A stretch of 64,000 nt of DNA from Flavobacterium ichthyis (GCF_009915155.1 NZ_JAABLM010000005.1:62001-126000), one strand, 5' to 3'. Shown: positions 42,395 to 50,797, counted from the stretch's first letter. Numbers and translations: made by a program. The notes: generated from the sequence alone by a model not told the origin.

Positions 42395-42623
42395 CTCTCA
42401 AAGATATTGAAAGTGATTGAATGATTTTAAAAATTTTAATGATTGTGTTTCGGCAAAGGTTGGAATTGGCGTTGGCAAAAATTAAATTGGTTTTTGAAAT
42501 AGCTCTTATCGTGCTCCCGAAAATTAGGGATTTTAGCTCTTAAAAAAGTAATTGAAAAACCGATTTAAAGCGAGTGGTTGGAGCAGGAAAATGATGGCTG
42601 GAGATGGCGGAATTTTCGCTTTC

Positions 42624-42655
42624 AAAAAAAAAAACCGACAGTAAATGCCGGTTTT
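42624..42655 (-). terminator. Terminator of the M43 protease gene
   Basis: Stem aaaaccg (42631-42637) and cggtttt (42649-42655), extended by two further pairs with one mismatch; minus-strand T run from the A tract at 42624. The rest of the 282-base spacer up to DUF58 shows no gene. Confidence 0.75.
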
Positions 42656-42676
42656 TGTATCTGAGCTAATTTGTTT

Positions 42677-44080
42677 TTAATTTTTTACAAACTGAATTGT
42701 TCTTGACTCGTTGTCTTTGACGATTTTGATCATATAAACACCGTTGCTAAAGTTTGAAGTATTGACTTGTAAATCCGCGGCTGTTGAAATTGATTTTTCG
42801 ACGATAACTTGTCCTAAACTATTGTAAATTTTGTAGGCGTCTGGAAGGTTATTTTCTGCAGTAATGTTTAATAAATTACTTGTCGGGTTTGGATATAACT
42901 TAATACCTTGTAATAGTTCGAATGATGGTGTACTTAGTGGTGGTTCACAAGCGTTAGATGTTTTTAATGCAACTCTTCTGGGTGAATTGTTCATCACTGC
43001 TGTGATACGATCTTTTTGATTTTGTGTAAAAATGTTCATACAACTATCATTGGTATAATCCATATAATTTTCTACCATGTCATTCCCGGGTGAAGTAGGA
43101 CAAGAGTCATACGTTTGAAGGCAATCATAGTTATCCCAGCCTGCCACAGGAGTATCCGCACAGTAATCTGTAGCTGAACAATCAATAATTCCTAAATTTT
43201 GTGAACCTCCATCTCCCCAAATGTGTCGTAAACCTAGGAAATGACCTACTTCGTGCGTGGTGGTTCGTCCTTTATCGTAAGTGTTAAAGTAGCGGGTTGC
43301 GTTTCCTGTACTTGGCGAATATGTTGAGGATCCAAAACATCTCCAGTCAATCACAACACCATCGGTTGTGGCGCCACCTTCATTGTTGTTAAGTCCTGGT
43401 TGACCAGAATTGCTTGGAAATTGAGCATATCCTAAGGTACCTCCCATTTCTGCATTTAAATTATCGGTAAATTGTACTACCCAGATGTTTAAATATTTTG
43501 AAGAATCCCAAATTGTTTGCGGTTTTAAATTATTTTCAAGTGAACTATAGGTAGAAAAATTGGCAACTCCGAAGTTAATACGGTCAATTCCGTTAGTAGC
43601 GGTCCCGTCTGGTTTTCTTTGAGCCATACAAAATTGAATTTCAACATCTGCTCCAACCGGGTTATTGTTAAATCCTGGAGTTCCTTGAATTCGTCGGTAA
43701 TCTTCGTTTAGAACTGTTATTTGCGACAAGATTCTTGCATCAGAGATGTTAGCAGTATTTCCAACCGATTGACCGTTGTGGATAACATGTACAACAACAG
43801 GAATAGTGATTACCGCATTAGTATTTCTTCCTGCTACTCTATTTTGTTGAATTTCGGCAATTTTTGGTGCTAGCCATTGTTCAAATTGTGCGGTTGTGGC
43901 ACGTTTGGCATCGATTTCCTGTAGATGTTCTTCATATTCAGATGATACACATCTTACAATTCCGGTGGTAGGATGTATCGCTTTAATTTTTTTACCAAAA
44001 GCGGTTCGCTCTTGTGAAAATCCTGTTGTGGAAATTAATAATGCCATTCCCGCAACAAGTGAAAGGGTAGTTTTTTTCAT
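42677..44080 (-). CDS. Secreted M43 (pappalysin-like) metalloprotease with T9SS tail
   Basis: 467 residues. Signal peptide ending STTGFSQ; a pro-region; a catalytic domain with TTHEVGHFLGLRHIWGD (about 273-289), the HExxHxxGxxH zinc motif of metzincins, and VENYMDYTNDSCMNIFTQNQ with the Met-turn; several paired cysteines between them (DYCADTPV, CPTS) as in the M43 family; a C-terminal type A T9SS sorting domain (LYPNPTSNLLNI to TIQFVKN). It should be cleaved and released or attached at the cell surface. Confidence 0.93.
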   Translation of the reverse strand: MKKTTLSLVAGMALLISTTGFSQERTAFGKKIKAIHPTTGIVRCVSSEYEEHLQEIDAKRATTAQFEQWLAPKIAEIQQNRVAGRNTNAVITIPVVVHVIHNGQSVGNTANISDARILSQITVLNEDYRRIQGTPGFNNNPVGADVEIQFCMAQRKPDGTATNGIDRINFGVANFSTYSSLENNLKPQTIWDSSKYLNIWVVQFTDNLNAEMGGTLGYAQFPSNSGQPGLNNNEGGATTDGVVIDWRCFGSSTYSPSTGNATRYFNTYDKGRTTTHEVGHFLGLRHIWGDGGSQNLGIIDCSATDYCADTPVAGWDNYDCLQTYDSCPTSPGNDMVENYMDYTNDSCMNIFTQNQKDRITAVMNNSPRRVALKTSNACEPPLSTPSFELLQGIKLYPNPTSNLLNITAENNLPDAYKIYNSLGQVIVEKSISTAADLQVNTSNFSNGVYMIKIVKDNESRTIQFVKN

Positions 44081-44207
44081 TTTAAAATTATAATTTTTTG
44101 GAAAATTTTAGGGCGCTAATGTAATATAAAAGTTATAATAGTTCGCTAAATTTCTAAAAAAAATAAAATATCAACAATTGAATCCTTTTTGCAGTAAATA
44201 AAAAACA

Positions 44208-44236
44208 AAAAACTTTCCTGATTGAGGAAAGTTTTT
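44208..44236 (-). terminator. Terminator of the DUF3050 gene
   Basis: Perfect 12-bp arms aaaaactttcct (44208-44219) and aggaaagttttt (44225-44236), loop of five. Confidence 0.88.
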
Positions 44237-44261
44237 GTAGTTATTTTGAGAGTTGTAAAGA

Positions 44262-45044
44262 TTAGACCATTTGAGCTTTAGTTGTCAACTTCTGTTCGAT
44301 GGCTTCCCATAATCCTATTCTTTTTTCTAAAGCCAAAATAGAAACTTCTTCTACTTCTTTCCATTTTTTCAAATCATCGCCACATAATTCTGCAATCATT
44401 TTCATTGCCATAGGTCCATGATCATCAGCATCAAGTTCGATATGTCGTTCAAAATAGTAGGTTAATTTGCTTAAATTTAATTCGGGAAAGTTATTTTGAA
44501 AATTCTTTAGAATTTCTGTAAACATTGAGGGAATTAGGTCTTCTCTACCAAAGGTAAATGCAGCCGCAATTTCGTGGGATTTTCCGTGTTCAATCACCGT
44601 AAATGTAAAATGAAGAAACTCTTTAATTTTTAAAGGCAAATTACTTTGTTTAATCGAGACAAATATGTTTTGAGTGCTGATTACATTTTTTAGAAAATTA
44701 TCCATTTCAGTTACATTTGCGCCACAATCCTTCATAGCATCAATGTACATTTCGTAATGGCTTTGTCTTTTTCCTTCCAAGTTAATATCAGTTTCTTCGG
44801 CTAAAACAATTTCATTGATTAAATATCTAATTTCTGGATTTCCAACCGGAAGCCAAGGCGTATTAATCGATGTCAATTTACCTTGAAGCGCTTTTAACAA
44901 CGACATAAAATCCCAAACGGCATAAACATGACATTCTAAAAATTGGTGCAAATCACTAATACTTTGAATTTTATGATACAGTGGATGGTTTAATAAAATA
45001 TCTTTATGAGCTTGAATGCTCTCATTGATTGTTTCAGTATTCAT
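44262..45044 (-). CDS. DUF3050 protein, heme-oxygenase-like fold
   Basis: 260 residues, mostly helical. HPLYHKIQSISDLHQFLECHVYAVWDFMSLLKALQ at the N-terminus and IVLAEETDINLEGKRQSHYEMYIDAM, then HGKSHEIAAAFTFGREDLIPSMF and ERHIELDADDHGPMAMKMI carry His/Glu residues spaced as in the heme-oxygenase-like metal-binding fold. Such folds include diiron oxidases; whether this member binds iron is inference. Function unknown. It has its own promoter box and terminator. Confidence 0.85.
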   Translation of the reverse strand: MNTETINESIQAHKDILLNHPLYHKIQSISDLHQFLECHVYAVWDFMSLLKALQGKLTSINTPWLPVGNPEIRYLINEIVLAEETDINLEGKRQSHYEMYIDAMKDCGANVTEMDNFLKNVISTQNIFVSIKQSNLPLKIKEFLHFTFTVIEHGKSHEIAAAFTFGREDLIPSMFTEILKNFQNNFPELNLSKLTYYFERHIELDADDHGPMAMKMIAELCGDDLKKWKEVEEVSILALEKRIGLWEAIEQKLTTKAQMV

Positions 45045-45059
45045 AGTTTCAATTTTTTA

Positions 45060-45067
45060 CAAATGTA
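45060..45067 (-). promoter_or_regulatory. -7 promoter box TACATTTG for the DUF3050 gene
   Basis: Minus-strand TACATTTG, 15 bases upstream of the ATG. Confidence 0.68.
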
Positions 45068-45097
45068 AAAAAGCCTCTCTTGAATGAGAAGCTTTTT
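45067..45097 (-). terminator. Terminator of the acyl-CoA dehydrogenase gene
   Basis: Arms aaaaaagcctctc (45067-45079) and gagaagcttttt (45086-45097); near-perfect stem with T run on the minus strand. It touches the promoter of the next gene. Confidence 0.8.
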
Positions 45098-45118
45098 AAG
45101 ATTTTAATAAAGTTGCTA

Positions 45119-46297
45119 TTATTTAAAAGCAGCAAAACCGGTAACATCCATACCTGTAATTAAAAGGTGGATGTCGTGCGTTCCTTCGTATGTAATTACT
45201 GACTCTAAATTCATCATGTGACGCATAATTGAATATTCTCCGGTGATTCCCATTCCACCAAGCATTTGTCTTGCTTCTCTTGCAATGTTAATTGCCATAT
45301 CCACATTATTTCTTTTTGCCATAGAAATTTGAGCAGAAGTTGCTTTTCCTTCATTTCTCAAAACACCCAAACGCCAAGTCAATAATTGCGCTTTGGTGAT
45401 TTCGGTAATCATTTCGGCTAATTTTTTTTGTTGTAATTGCGTTGCACCAATTGGTTTGTCAAACTGAATTCTTTCTTTAGAATATCTCAAAGCCGTGTCA
45501 TAACAATCCATTGCAGCACCAATTGCACCCCAAGCAATTCCGTAACGAGCCGAATCTAAGCAACCAAGTGGTGCTCCAAGTCCGGATTTATTTGGCAATA
45601 AATTTTCCTTGGGAACTTTCACATTGTCAAAAATTAATTCTCCCGTTGCCGAAGCACGAAGTGACCATTTGTTGTGTGTTTCTGGAGTGGTAAAACCTTC
45701 CATTCCTCTTTCTACAATCAAACCGTGGATTCTGCCTTCTTCATTTTTTGCCCAAACCACCGCAATATCAGCAAATGGTGCGTTCGAAATCCACATTTTG
45801 GCGCCATTCAATAAATAATGATCACCTTTGTCTTTAAAATTTGTAGTCATGCCACCCGGATTCGAGCCGTGATCCGGTTCTGTTAAACCAAAACACCCGA
45901 TAAATTCTCCCGAAGCCAACTTTGGCAAATATTTCATACGTTGTTCCTCGTTTCCATATTTCCAAATCGGATACATTACCAAAGACGATTGCACAGATGC
46001 CGTAGAACGAACGCCAGAATCGCCTCTTTCAATCTCCTGCATGATCAATCCGTACGAAATTTGATCTAAACCAGCACCACCATATTCCTCCGGAATGTAA
46101 GGTCCAAAAGCACCAATTTCTGCCAAACCATTAATAATTTGCTTCGGAAATTCTGCTTTTTGAGCATAATCCTCAATAATTGGCGACACTTCGCGTTTTA
46201 CCCACTCGCGTGCGGCATCACGAACCATCTTGTGTTCATCGTTCAATAATTCGTCTAAAAGATAATAATCTGGAGCCTGAAAAAGATCTGGTTTCAT
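45119..46297 (-). CDS. Acyl-CoA dehydrogenase, glutaryl-CoA dehydrogenase type
   Basis: 392 residues from ATG 46297. FGLTEPDHGSNPGGM is the FAD/substrate signature; ARYGIAWGAIGAAMDCYDTAL and QLQQKKLAEMITEI follow; the catalytic base Glu (about 371) is in ITYEGTHDIHLL. The overall pattern (EIERGDSGVRSTASVQSSLVM, RMKYLPKLASGEFIGCFGL) matches glutaryl-CoA dehydrogenases of lysine and tryptophan breakdown. The substrate call rests on subfamily resemblance. The longer frame starting at 46321 is rejected because it lies in the promoter box. Confidence 0.9.
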   Translation of the reverse strand: MKPDLFQAPDYYLLDELLNDEHKMVRDAAREWVKREVSPIIEDYAQKAEFPKQIINGLAEIGAFGPYIPEEYGGAGLDQISYGLIMQEIERGDSGVRSTASVQSSLVMYPIWKYGNEEQRMKYLPKLASGEFIGCFGLTEPDHGSNPGGMTTNFKDKGDHYLLNGAKMWISNAPFADIAVVWAKNEEGRIHGLIVERGMEGFTTPETHNKWSLRASATGELIFDNVKVPKENLLPNKSGLGAPLGCLDSARYGIAWGAIGAAMDCYDTALRYSKERIQFDKPIGATQLQQKKLAEMITEITKAQLLTWRLGVLRNEGKATSAQISMAKRNNVDMAINIAREARQMLGGMGITGEYSIMRHMMNLESVITYEGTHDIHLLITGMDVTGFAAFK

Positions 46298-46318
46298 TGT
46301 TAAGTTTTTAAATCTTCG

Positions 46319-46326
46319 CAAAAATA
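46319..46326 (-). promoter_or_regulatory. -7 promoter box TATTTTTG for the acyl-CoA dehydrogenase gene
   Basis: Minus-strand TATTTTTG, 21 bases upstream of ATG 46297. Confidence 0.68.
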
Positions 46327-46396
46327 GCTAAACATTTCTAACATTTCAACAATTGAAAGTGATATTTTCCCGAGATATTTTCGGTTTTTTTTAATT

Positions 46397-46522
46397 TGGG
46401 CAATCCTCCCGAAGTTTCGGGACGGCCGGGCTATTCGCTACAATCTTTCTTGTTAGCACGTTTTGTGCTTCATTCCAAATTTTGCGAAAACAAAAAAGGA
46501 TTTCCGCTGCTATCCCTATTGC
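46397..46522 (-). repeat. Composite hairpin element, copy H (second subtype)
   Basis: On the minus strand: caatagggatagcagcgg, aaatcc, a hairpin with an agcac/gtgct core, gattgtagcgaatagcccggcc, tcccgaaacttcggga, ttgcccaaa. The outer arms of the hairpin (cttt-cttgtt with aacaaaaaag) pair imperfectly. Divergent spacer between the acyl-CoA dehydrogenase and a lipoprotein gene. Confidence 0.75.
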
Positions 46523-46591
46523 AAGAGGTAACCGGACGATTATTTCTCCGTTTGTAAAATCTTACTTAAATTGCATCACAAACACCTCTCG

Positions 46592-47233
46592 ATGAAATTT
46601 TCTCAAACCATTGTCGCTATTTTTTTAATTTCAATTACTGTTACAAGTTGTAGCAAAAAATACAGTTTACAAAAAAGCTCCACAGTTACCGAAACTACTT
46701 TTAAACAAGACAGTTTAGCATTTGAACTTTGCAAAATTTATGGATTTGACCAAGGAATTCGAGATTTCAACCTCAAAGTTGACAGACGAGAGTTGATGCC
46801 TAAAATTGACTCCTTAAGTTTTGATAGAATTGTATCATTCTTACAGAAAAACGGATATCCAAATAAAGCACTTGTAGGCGAAAAAAATTTAAAACAAGAA
46901 TGTGTTGTCGCGGCATTTACCGCCGTACTCCTTCACAATCCACATCGATTAGTGAACGAGCAAAAATATTTTGACTTGTTTTTGAACGAGGTAAAAAAAG
47001 GAAGTATCGATGCTTCTTTTCTTGCAACAATTTTAGACAAATATTATTGGGCGAAAAGCAAAAATAAAAAAACAAGAAGGGTTTTTTACGGTTCTCAGTT
47101 TGGCAAACCGTGTATTCAAACCAAAGTTGAAACAAACCAAGCAAGAATGGAAATTGGTTTAGCACCATTGGAAGATGACGGGTTTGTAGATTGCGGAAAT
47201 GAGGAATTGAACATGCCAAACAAGAGAAATTGA
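46592..47233 (+). CDS. Lipoprotein of unknown function
   Basis: 213 residues from ATG 46592. Signal peptide with lipobox SITVTSC (Cys about 20). The mature part is helical and basic (KVDRRELMPKIDSL, FDRIVSFLQKNGYPNK, VAAFTAVLLHNPHRLVNEQKYFDLFLNEVKKG); I do not recognise a domain. It ends with RMEIGLAPLEDDGFVDCGNE. Convergent with trmN6 with only four bases between the stops. Confidence 0.8.
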   Translation: MKFSQTIVAIFLISITVTSCSKKYSLQKSSTVTETTFKQDSLAFELCKIYGFDQGIRDFNLKVDRRELMPKIDSLSFDRIVSFLQKNGYPNKALVGEKNLKQECVVAAFTAVLLHNPHRLVNEQKYFDLFLNEVKKGSIDASFLATILDKYYWAKSKNKKTRRVFYGSQFGKPCIQTKVETNQARMEIGLAPLEDDGFVDCGNEELNMPNKRN

Positions 47234-47237
47234 AAAT

Positions 47238-47945
47238 TTACATTTTCAAATAAAAATCCTTCGTCAAGGCAATATATTCTGCTGTATAAATATGTCGTGA
47301 AGTTTCAATTACTAATTCATCTACTGGAAAATCTTCAGTTTCAAATCGGCTAAAAGCCAAAAGACTGCGTTTGATTTCGGTAGTTGGTGTTCCTTTTACA
47401 CGTGTGATTTTCATCGGAAACAAATCAACTTCTTTTGCCAAAGCCATAAATTTTTCTTCTTCTTTAAAAGGTATAATGACAGAAAAAATTCCGTTTTCCG
47501 ACAATAACAAAGCTGCAGCATCAATTAATTCTTCAAAAGGCATGGCTTCCGAAAATCGGGCTTGGTCACGCTTTTCATCGCCTGAAGAATAATTTTCGCT
47601 ATAAAACGGCGGATTCGAAATGATTAAATCGTACTCATCTTCGGGTTCTTCCACAAATTCGTCCAAACCCGCATGAAAACAAAATAGTCGATGTCCCCAA
47701 GGCGAATTTTCAAAATTTTCAACTGCTTGTTCGTAAGCTTCTTCGTCTATTTCCAACGCATCAATTTGTTCGGCAAAACTTCTTTGTGCCAACATCAAGG
47801 CAATGATGCCAGTTCCTGCCCCAACATCCAAAACACTAAAAATATTCTCCGGAATGGGTGACCAAGCTCCAAGCAAAACGCCATCGGTACCAATTTTCAT
47901 CGCGCAACGATCTTGGTTTATAGTGAATTGTTTGAATTGGAACAT
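47238..47945 (-). CDS. tRNA1(Val) adenine-37 N6-methyltransferase
   Basis: 235 residues. Class I methyltransferase with KIGTDGVLLGAW and VLDVGAGTGIIALMLAQR (SAM loop, about 39-56) and the amino-methylase motif ISNPPFYSE (about 108-116), followed by RFSEAMPFEELI as in the YfiC/TrmN6 family. In E. coli this enzyme makes m6A37 in tRNA-Val. No promoter box is evident within 40 bases. Confidence 0.9.
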   Translation of the reverse strand: MFQFKQFTINQDRCAMKIGTDGVLLGAWSPIPENIFSVLDVGAGTGIIALMLAQRSFAEQIDALEIDEEAYEQAVENFENSPWGHRLFCFHAGLDEFVEEPEDEYDLIISNPPFYSENYSSGDEKRDQARFSEAMPFEELIDAAALLLSENGIFSVIIPFKEEEKFMALAKEVDLFPMKITRVKGTPTTEIKRSLLAFSRFETEDFPVDELVIETSRHIYTAEYIALTKDFYLKM

Positions 47946-48038
47946 TTTAGAATTAAAATTTTAGTATTGAATATTGAGAATAGAAAATAGAGATTGCGAA
48001 CGTCTAAGAGGTCTAAAAATCTAATAATCTAAGTGTCC

Positions 48039-48563
48039 TTAAAGATACATCTCGATCAATCCTTCTGGCAAATCCATGATGACTTTTTTATTGTCACGAT
48101 CAATTTTTACCAAAAAATGATCAATCATGGGGATTAAGATTTCGGTTTTTCCTTTTAAAACCTCAAACAAAGGTTGGGCTGTAGAATCGTTGATGGATTG
48201 GATAATCCCAACATTTCCTAAACGTTTGTCTTCGATGGTGAAACCAATTACTTCGTGGAAATAAAATTTATTCCCGGAAAGTTTTGGTAACATTTCAAGG
48301 GGTAAATAAACCGCATTGCCGATGAGTTCGTCGGCTTCGGCTTCGGTATCGACATCTTCAAACTTAATGCGAAGAAAATCGTTTTTGTGTAGGGTACTTT
48401 TTTCAATAAAAAATGGAACCAGATGTTTGCCATGTTCCACAAACACTGATTCCAAATCTTCATATTGTTCGGGTTCGTCTGTGTCAAGATAGACCAGCAC
48501 TTCGCCCTTAAAACTAAATTTTTTTGCGATTTTACCTAAATAGAAACAATCTTCTTTATGCAT
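48039..48563 (-). CDS. rimM: 16S rRNA processing protein RimM
   Basis: 174 residues. DCFYLGKIAKKFSFKGEVLVYLDTDEPEQY is the RimM N-terminal beta-barrel signature; NKFYFHEVIGFTIEDKRLGNVG opens the PRC-barrel domain; it ends IPMIDHFLVKIDRDNKKVIMDLPEGLIEMY. It helps assemble the 30S head and binds S19. Fourteen bases behind rpsP, same transcript; the trmD and rplS genes that often follow are absent here. Confidence 0.95.
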   Translation of the reverse strand: MHKEDCFYLGKIAKKFSFKGEVLVYLDTDEPEQYEDLESVFVEHGKHLVPFFIEKSTLHKNDFLRIKFEDVDTEAEADELIGNAVYLPLEMLPKLSGNKFYFHEVIGFTIEDKRLGNVGIIQSINDSTAQPLFEVLKGKTEILIPMIDHFLVKIDRDNKKVIMDLPEGLIEMYL

Positions 48564-48577
48564 TATCGCCCAAAAAA

Positions 48578-49138
48578 TTAAGCTTGAGTTTCCTCATTGT
48601 TTTCTTCTGTAGCAGGAGCTTCTTCTGTTGTAGCTTCAACATCAGCCACTTCTTCTTCAGCAGCAACTTCTTCTACTTTAGCAGCTTCAGCTTGTTTTGC
48701 AGCAGCAATACGATCTTCGTTTACTTTTTTCTCAGCAGCAAGTGCTTTTGCTTTAGCATCAGCTTTAGAAGTAGAAAGGTTGTCTTTTTTCGCGTCAACT
48801 TTTCCTGCTTTTTCGTCTAACCATTTCGCTAATTTTTCGTCAGCTTGTTCTTGAGTTAAAGCTCCTTTACGAACTCCTCCATCAAGGTGATGTTTCAACA
48901 AAGCACCTTTGTAAGAAAGGATTGCTCTTGCAGTATCAGTTGGTTGAGCTCCATTGTGCAACCATTTTGCTGCGCTATCAATATCTAAATCGATAGTTGC
49001 AGGATTTGTGTTTGGATTGTAAGTTCCGATTTTTTCTAAGAATTTACCATCTCTTTTTGAGCGAGCATCAGCCGCTACAACCCAGTAAAAAGGTTTTCCT
49101 TTTTTACCGTGTCTTTGTAATCTAATTTTTACAGACAT
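48578..49138 (-). CDS. rpsP: Ribosomal protein S16 with long Ala/Glu tail
   Basis: 186 residues. The first 80 or so are normal S16 (VKIRLQRHGKKGKPFYWVVAADARSKRDGKFLEKIGTYNP). A tail of about 100 residues follows, first Lys/Ala-rich (KAGKVDAKKDNLSTSKADAKAKALAAEKKV), then acidic (EEVAAEEEVADVEATTEE). Extended S16 tails are known in Bacteroidota; their role is unknown. Promoter box and a small leader hairpin (gaggt/acctc, 49159-49173) lie upstream. Confidence 0.97.
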   Translation of the reverse strand: MSVKIRLQRHGKKGKPFYWVVAADARSKRDGKFLEKIGTYNPNTNPATIDLDIDSAAKWLHNGAQPTDTARAILSYKGALLKHHLDGGVRKGALTQEQADEKLAKWLDEKAGKVDAKKDNLSTSKADAKAKALAAEKKVNEDRIAAAKQAEAAKVEEVAAEEEVADVEATTEEAPATEENNEETQA

Positions 49139-49188
49139 AATCTTAAATGATTAAATTTGAGGTACTCGACCTCGGTTAATTAAGGGTG

Positions 49189-49196
49189 CAAATATA
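49189..49196 (-). promoter_or_regulatory. -7 promoter box TATATTTG for rpsP-rimM
   Basis: Minus-strand TATATTTG, 50 bases upstream of rpsP. Confidence 0.7.
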
Positions 49197-49318
49197 CAAA
49201 AGTTTCTCACACAAACTACTCTGCTTCAAAAAATTATTAAAACCACAAGGCTTATACTGATTCCGTTGCCGTTTTTCTATTTTTTGAAAAATAAATTAGC
49301 ACGTGTCTTATAAAAACC

Positions 49319-49326
49319 TATTTTTG
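49319..49326 (+). promoter_or_regulatory. -7 promoter box TATTTTTG
   Basis: Exact TAnnTTTG, 39 bases before the DUF6252-like lipoprotein gene. Confidence 0.6.
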
Positions 49327-49365
49327 TCAAGACATAATTAAAAATAAATTTCTACCTATTATATT

Positions 49366-49827
49366 ATGAAAAAGTTTTTTGCCCTATTGATTGTAGCCTT
49401 CAGTTTAGTTTCTTGCGAAAATGACGCCAGTTTCAGCAATCCGGGATTTCAGGCAAATTTAGACGGAACAGCTTGGCGAGCTTCGGATTTTACAGCTTCA
49501 ATCATTGATGGATCGATGGTAATTGAAGGTTATACGCCTTTTGAAATTTTAAAATTAAAAACTTCAGGAACCATTCCGGGCGTTTACACTTTAGGAACCG
49601 GAGTTGAGAGTACCGCCACTTATTCTTATGAAGCAGATGGCCTGTCGGAAATTTTTACAACGGGATCTGGAAGCGGCGATGGCCAAATAACCATAGAAAA
49701 AATTGAAGAAGGAACTGTAACCGGAAAATTTTATTTTAACGCGCCATCTACCACTGATACGACCAATGTTAATTTTCAAAGAGGTGTTTTTTACAAAATT
49801 CCAATTGTTAGCGGTGTGATTGAATAA
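49366..49827 (+). CDS. Small beta-rich lipoprotein (DUF6252-like)
   Basis: 153 residues. Lipobox IVAFSLVSC (Cys about 17). The mature domain opens with QANLDGTAWRASDFTASIIDGSMVIEG and continues as alternating strands with IPGVYTLGTG and GQITIEKIEEGTVTGKFYF, a pattern seen in Flavobacteriia lipoproteins assigned to DUF6252. Function unknown. Confidence 0.75.
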   Translation: MKKFFALLIVAFSLVSCENDASFSNPGFQANLDGTAWRASDFTASIIDGSMVIEGYTPFEILKLKTSGTIPGVYTLGTGVESTATYSYEADGLSEIFTTGSGSGDGQITIEKIEEGTVTGKFYFNAPSTTDTTNVNFQRGVFYKIPIVSGVIE

Positions 49828-49901
49828 AGAATTGTTGTAATATATTGAAAATATATCGATTAAAATAATTTTTTTTAGCTATTTTCATAAAATAAAAAAC
49901 A

Positions 49902-49909
49902 TACATTTG
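49902..49909 (+). promoter_or_regulatory. -7 promoter box TACATTTG for the RRM gene
   Basis: Exact TAnnTTTG, 22 bases before the ATG. Confidence 0.7.
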
Positions 49910-49931
49910 TTTTAATTATAATTTTTTTAAT

Positions 49932-50273
49932 ATGAATATTTTCGTTGGAAGCCTTCCCTTTAGAATGGAGGAAGCAGATTTAAGAGAGTCTTTCGAGGCT
50001 TATGGAGCGGTTGACTCTGTAAAAATCGTAACAGACAAAGTAACAGGGAGAAGCAAAGGCTTTGGATTTATTGAAATGCCAAACGACGATGAGGCGTTAA
50101 AAGCGATTGAAGCTTTAAATGGATCGAACATGCAAGGTCGTGAAGTAGTGGTAAACAAATCAGAACCGAAACCACAAGGAGAAAGAAGACCTTTTAACAA
50201 CAACCGTGGTGGTGATTTTAGAAGAAACGACCGCGATAACGGAGGATACAACAGAAACCGTAACGAATATTAA
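49932..50273 (+). CDS. Single-RRM RNA-binding protein
   Basis: 113 residues. One RNA recognition motif (1-78): RNP2 IFVGSLP at the start and RNP1 KGFGFIEM at about 40-47. The tail (79-113) is rich in Arg, Asn and Gly (RRPFNNNRGGDFRRNDRDN), like cold-inducible RNA-binding proteins of cyanobacteria and plants. Bacteroidota carry such genes widely, and they probably bind mRNA as global factors. Own promoter and strong terminator. Confidence 0.93.
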   Translation: MNIFVGSLPFRMEEADLRESFEAYGAVDSVKIVTDKVTGRSKGFGFIEMPNDDEALKAIEALNGSNMQGREVVVNKSEPKPQGERRPFNNNRGGDFRRNDRDNGGYNRNRNEY

Positions 50274-50301
50274 TCGTTAGCAATAGCGAAAAAAATACAA
50301 G

Positions 50302-50324
50302 CCACGCAATTGCGTGGTTTTTTT
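50302..50324 (+). terminator. Terminator of the RRM gene
   Basis: ccacgcaattgcgtgg (50302-50317) is a perfect 16-base palindrome followed by seven T. Confidence 0.9.
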
Positions 50325-50520
50325 ATGGGGAAAATTTTTTTAAGTAGCGAGCTATAAAATTCTTATCTTACCGAGAGAATTTGGGATTGCAAATTTATGT
50401 TTAGGTTGCGAGTAATCTGAAAACGTAATTGAAGAAAAGTTTCAAAGTAAAAAATTGTAGGCACGGATTGAAAATCCGCGCTATCTGGTTTCAAAAAAAT
50501 ATCTCACGTTAGCACGGTTC

Positions 50521-50620
50521 GCGTTAGGGATAGCAGCGGCATCCTTTTTTCCATTGGCTGTGGTTGCTACCACAGCTAATGGATAAAAGATATAGCGGAT
50601 AGCCCGACCGAAGGAACGCC
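50521..50620 (+). repeat. Composite hairpin element, copy I (second subtype)
   Basis: gcgttagggatagcagcgg, catcc, hairpin, gatatagcggatagcccgaccg, gaaggaacgccc next to poly-A; the outer gcgtt and aacgc also pair. Central stem 50544-50563 with 50570-50589: 20 positions, one T-T mismatch and one G-U wobble, 6-base loop. It lies in the 524-base spacer between the RRM gene and dnaE. A small cggatt/aatccg hairpin (50464-50478) precedes it; the rest of the spacer shows no gene. Confidence 0.82.
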
Positions 50621-50739
50621 CAAAAAATAATTCTTCCTCCTAAAATTCTCCTTATTTGTAAAAACGACGAAGGAAAATTCCCGACTAAAATTCCCCAAAT
50701 AGTTAATAACTCTCTCTTCAAAAACCGACAAAAAAGAAT

Positions 50740-50747
50740 TACTTTTG
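50740..50747 (+). promoter_or_regulatory. -7 promoter box TACTTTTG for dnaE
   Basis: Exact TAnnTTTG, 50 bases before the dnaE ATG. Confidence 0.7.
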
Positions 50748-50797
50748 TAAGATTCGCAAAGAAAATTATTCTTTTTTTAAACCCTTGAATTTTAGCC

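Noticed and set aside
42395..42676. Hidden gene in the spacer before DUF58
   Set aside because: No frame longer than about 30 codons with a start; only degenerate repeat-like sequence.
31768..50620. The composite elements as plain transcription terminators
   Set aside because: They lie in all gene orientations, including divergent spacers, and several genes next to them have separate normal terminators.
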